DNA of 64,000 bases, from positions 12,671,448 through 12,735,447 of the forward strand of contig NC_088108.1 of NCBI RefSeq assembly GCF_036370855.1. The letters are read 5' to 3'. The notes beneath the pieces are model-generated. The model saw nothing but the letters and a program-made list of their open reading frames with translations, was not told the origin of the DNA and did no database searches. Of this stretch, positions 63,901-64,000 are shown piece by piece. The position numbers and the translations under genes are program-made. This DNA comes from Dromaius novaehollandiae (Eukaryota; Chordata; Aves; Casuariiformes; Dromaiidae). How positions within the stretch are numbered: position 1 is the stretch's first letter; each line of letters begins with the position of its first letter.

Positions 63901-64000
63901 CCGTGACTACTATGAAACTAATATGTATATCTCAAAGGCTTGTTGAAAGTCTGCATATTTAGGCATTTTTTGAAAGATCACTTGAAAGCTGAACTTCTTA
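57934..64000. other. Gene-free DNA at the right edge
   Basis: No supported gene or intact element. Holds the imperfect 30-bp tandem at 59681 and an octamer complement at 62820. The window ends without entering a recognisable neighbouring gene. Confidence 0.6.
59681..59741 (+). repeat. Imperfect tandem duplication of about 30 bp
   Basis: 'agagttaatcgttagcaa' and then 'agagttaatagttagcaa' are each followed by 'ta..cctttgaa'-like sequence, giving two adjacent 30-bp copies with a few substitutions and a small indel. Confidence 0.8.

Noticed and set aside
1-64000. CRISPR arrays, prokaryotic operons, endogenous retroviruses, rRNA or intact tRNA genes
   Set aside because: No regularly spaced repeats of CRISPR type, no retroviral gag/pol/env-like frames or LTR pairs, and no intact RNA gene was recognised on either strand.

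Overview
This window looks like vertebrate nuclear DNA, most likely from a bird (Sauropsida). It is AT-rich and gene-poor, with one GC-rich CpG island, many short simple repeats and only eroded interspersed repeats. The clearest repeat is an old CR1 LINE 3' fragment, accompanied by MIR-like SINE remnants and short palindromic repeats of a kind I remember from turtle, crocodile and bird genomes. Nothing resembles bacterial or viral coding organisation. A turtle or crocodilian cannot be formally excluded. The small number and heavy decay of the repeats, and the (CCGTG)n promoter repeat, favour a bird.

The only gene I can support is SLITRK2, on the minus strand, with one uninterrupted coding exon from 16749 down to 14176 (857 aa plus stop). 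It encodes a neuronal type I membrane protein with a signal peptide, two leucine-rich-repeat blocks with cysteine caps, one transmembrane helix and a cytoplasmic tail ending in a Trk-like tyrosine motif. Its 5' side (about 16750-17900) is a CpG island holding a 22-unit CCGTG pentanucleotide array, a perfect palindromic CRE, a 57-nt pure pyrimidine run and possible 5'UTR splice signals. A (CA)18 tract lies just beyond. The 3'UTR should run leftwards from 14175; the first AATAAA on that strand is at 13342-13347.

Layout: 1-13340 is non-coding DNA downstream of SLITRK2 (30-bp exact repeat pair, MIR-like SINE). 13342-14175 is the probable 3'UTR. 14176-16749 is the CDS. 16750-18110 is the promoter, CpG island and simple repeats. 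18111-64000 is non-coding DNA upstream of the gene. It contains a CR1 fragment at 20281-20690, palindromic repeats near 22.8, 23.5 and 35.6 kb, a second MIR-like remnant near 43.9 kb, a degenerate 15-unit minisatellite at 49766-50062, a small CpG-rich patch near 50.6 kb and a striking perfect 24-bp-stem hairpin at 57511-57573. All other open reading frames are short, overlap on both strands, and show no family resemblance I recognise. The flanks are best read as the regulatory desert of a developmentally controlled neural gene.

I found no convincing undescribed protein system. The best leads are the perfect hairpin (a possible template-switch product or miRNA-like precursor), the pentanucleotide array beside the SLITRK2 start, and the shared short palindromic repeats.
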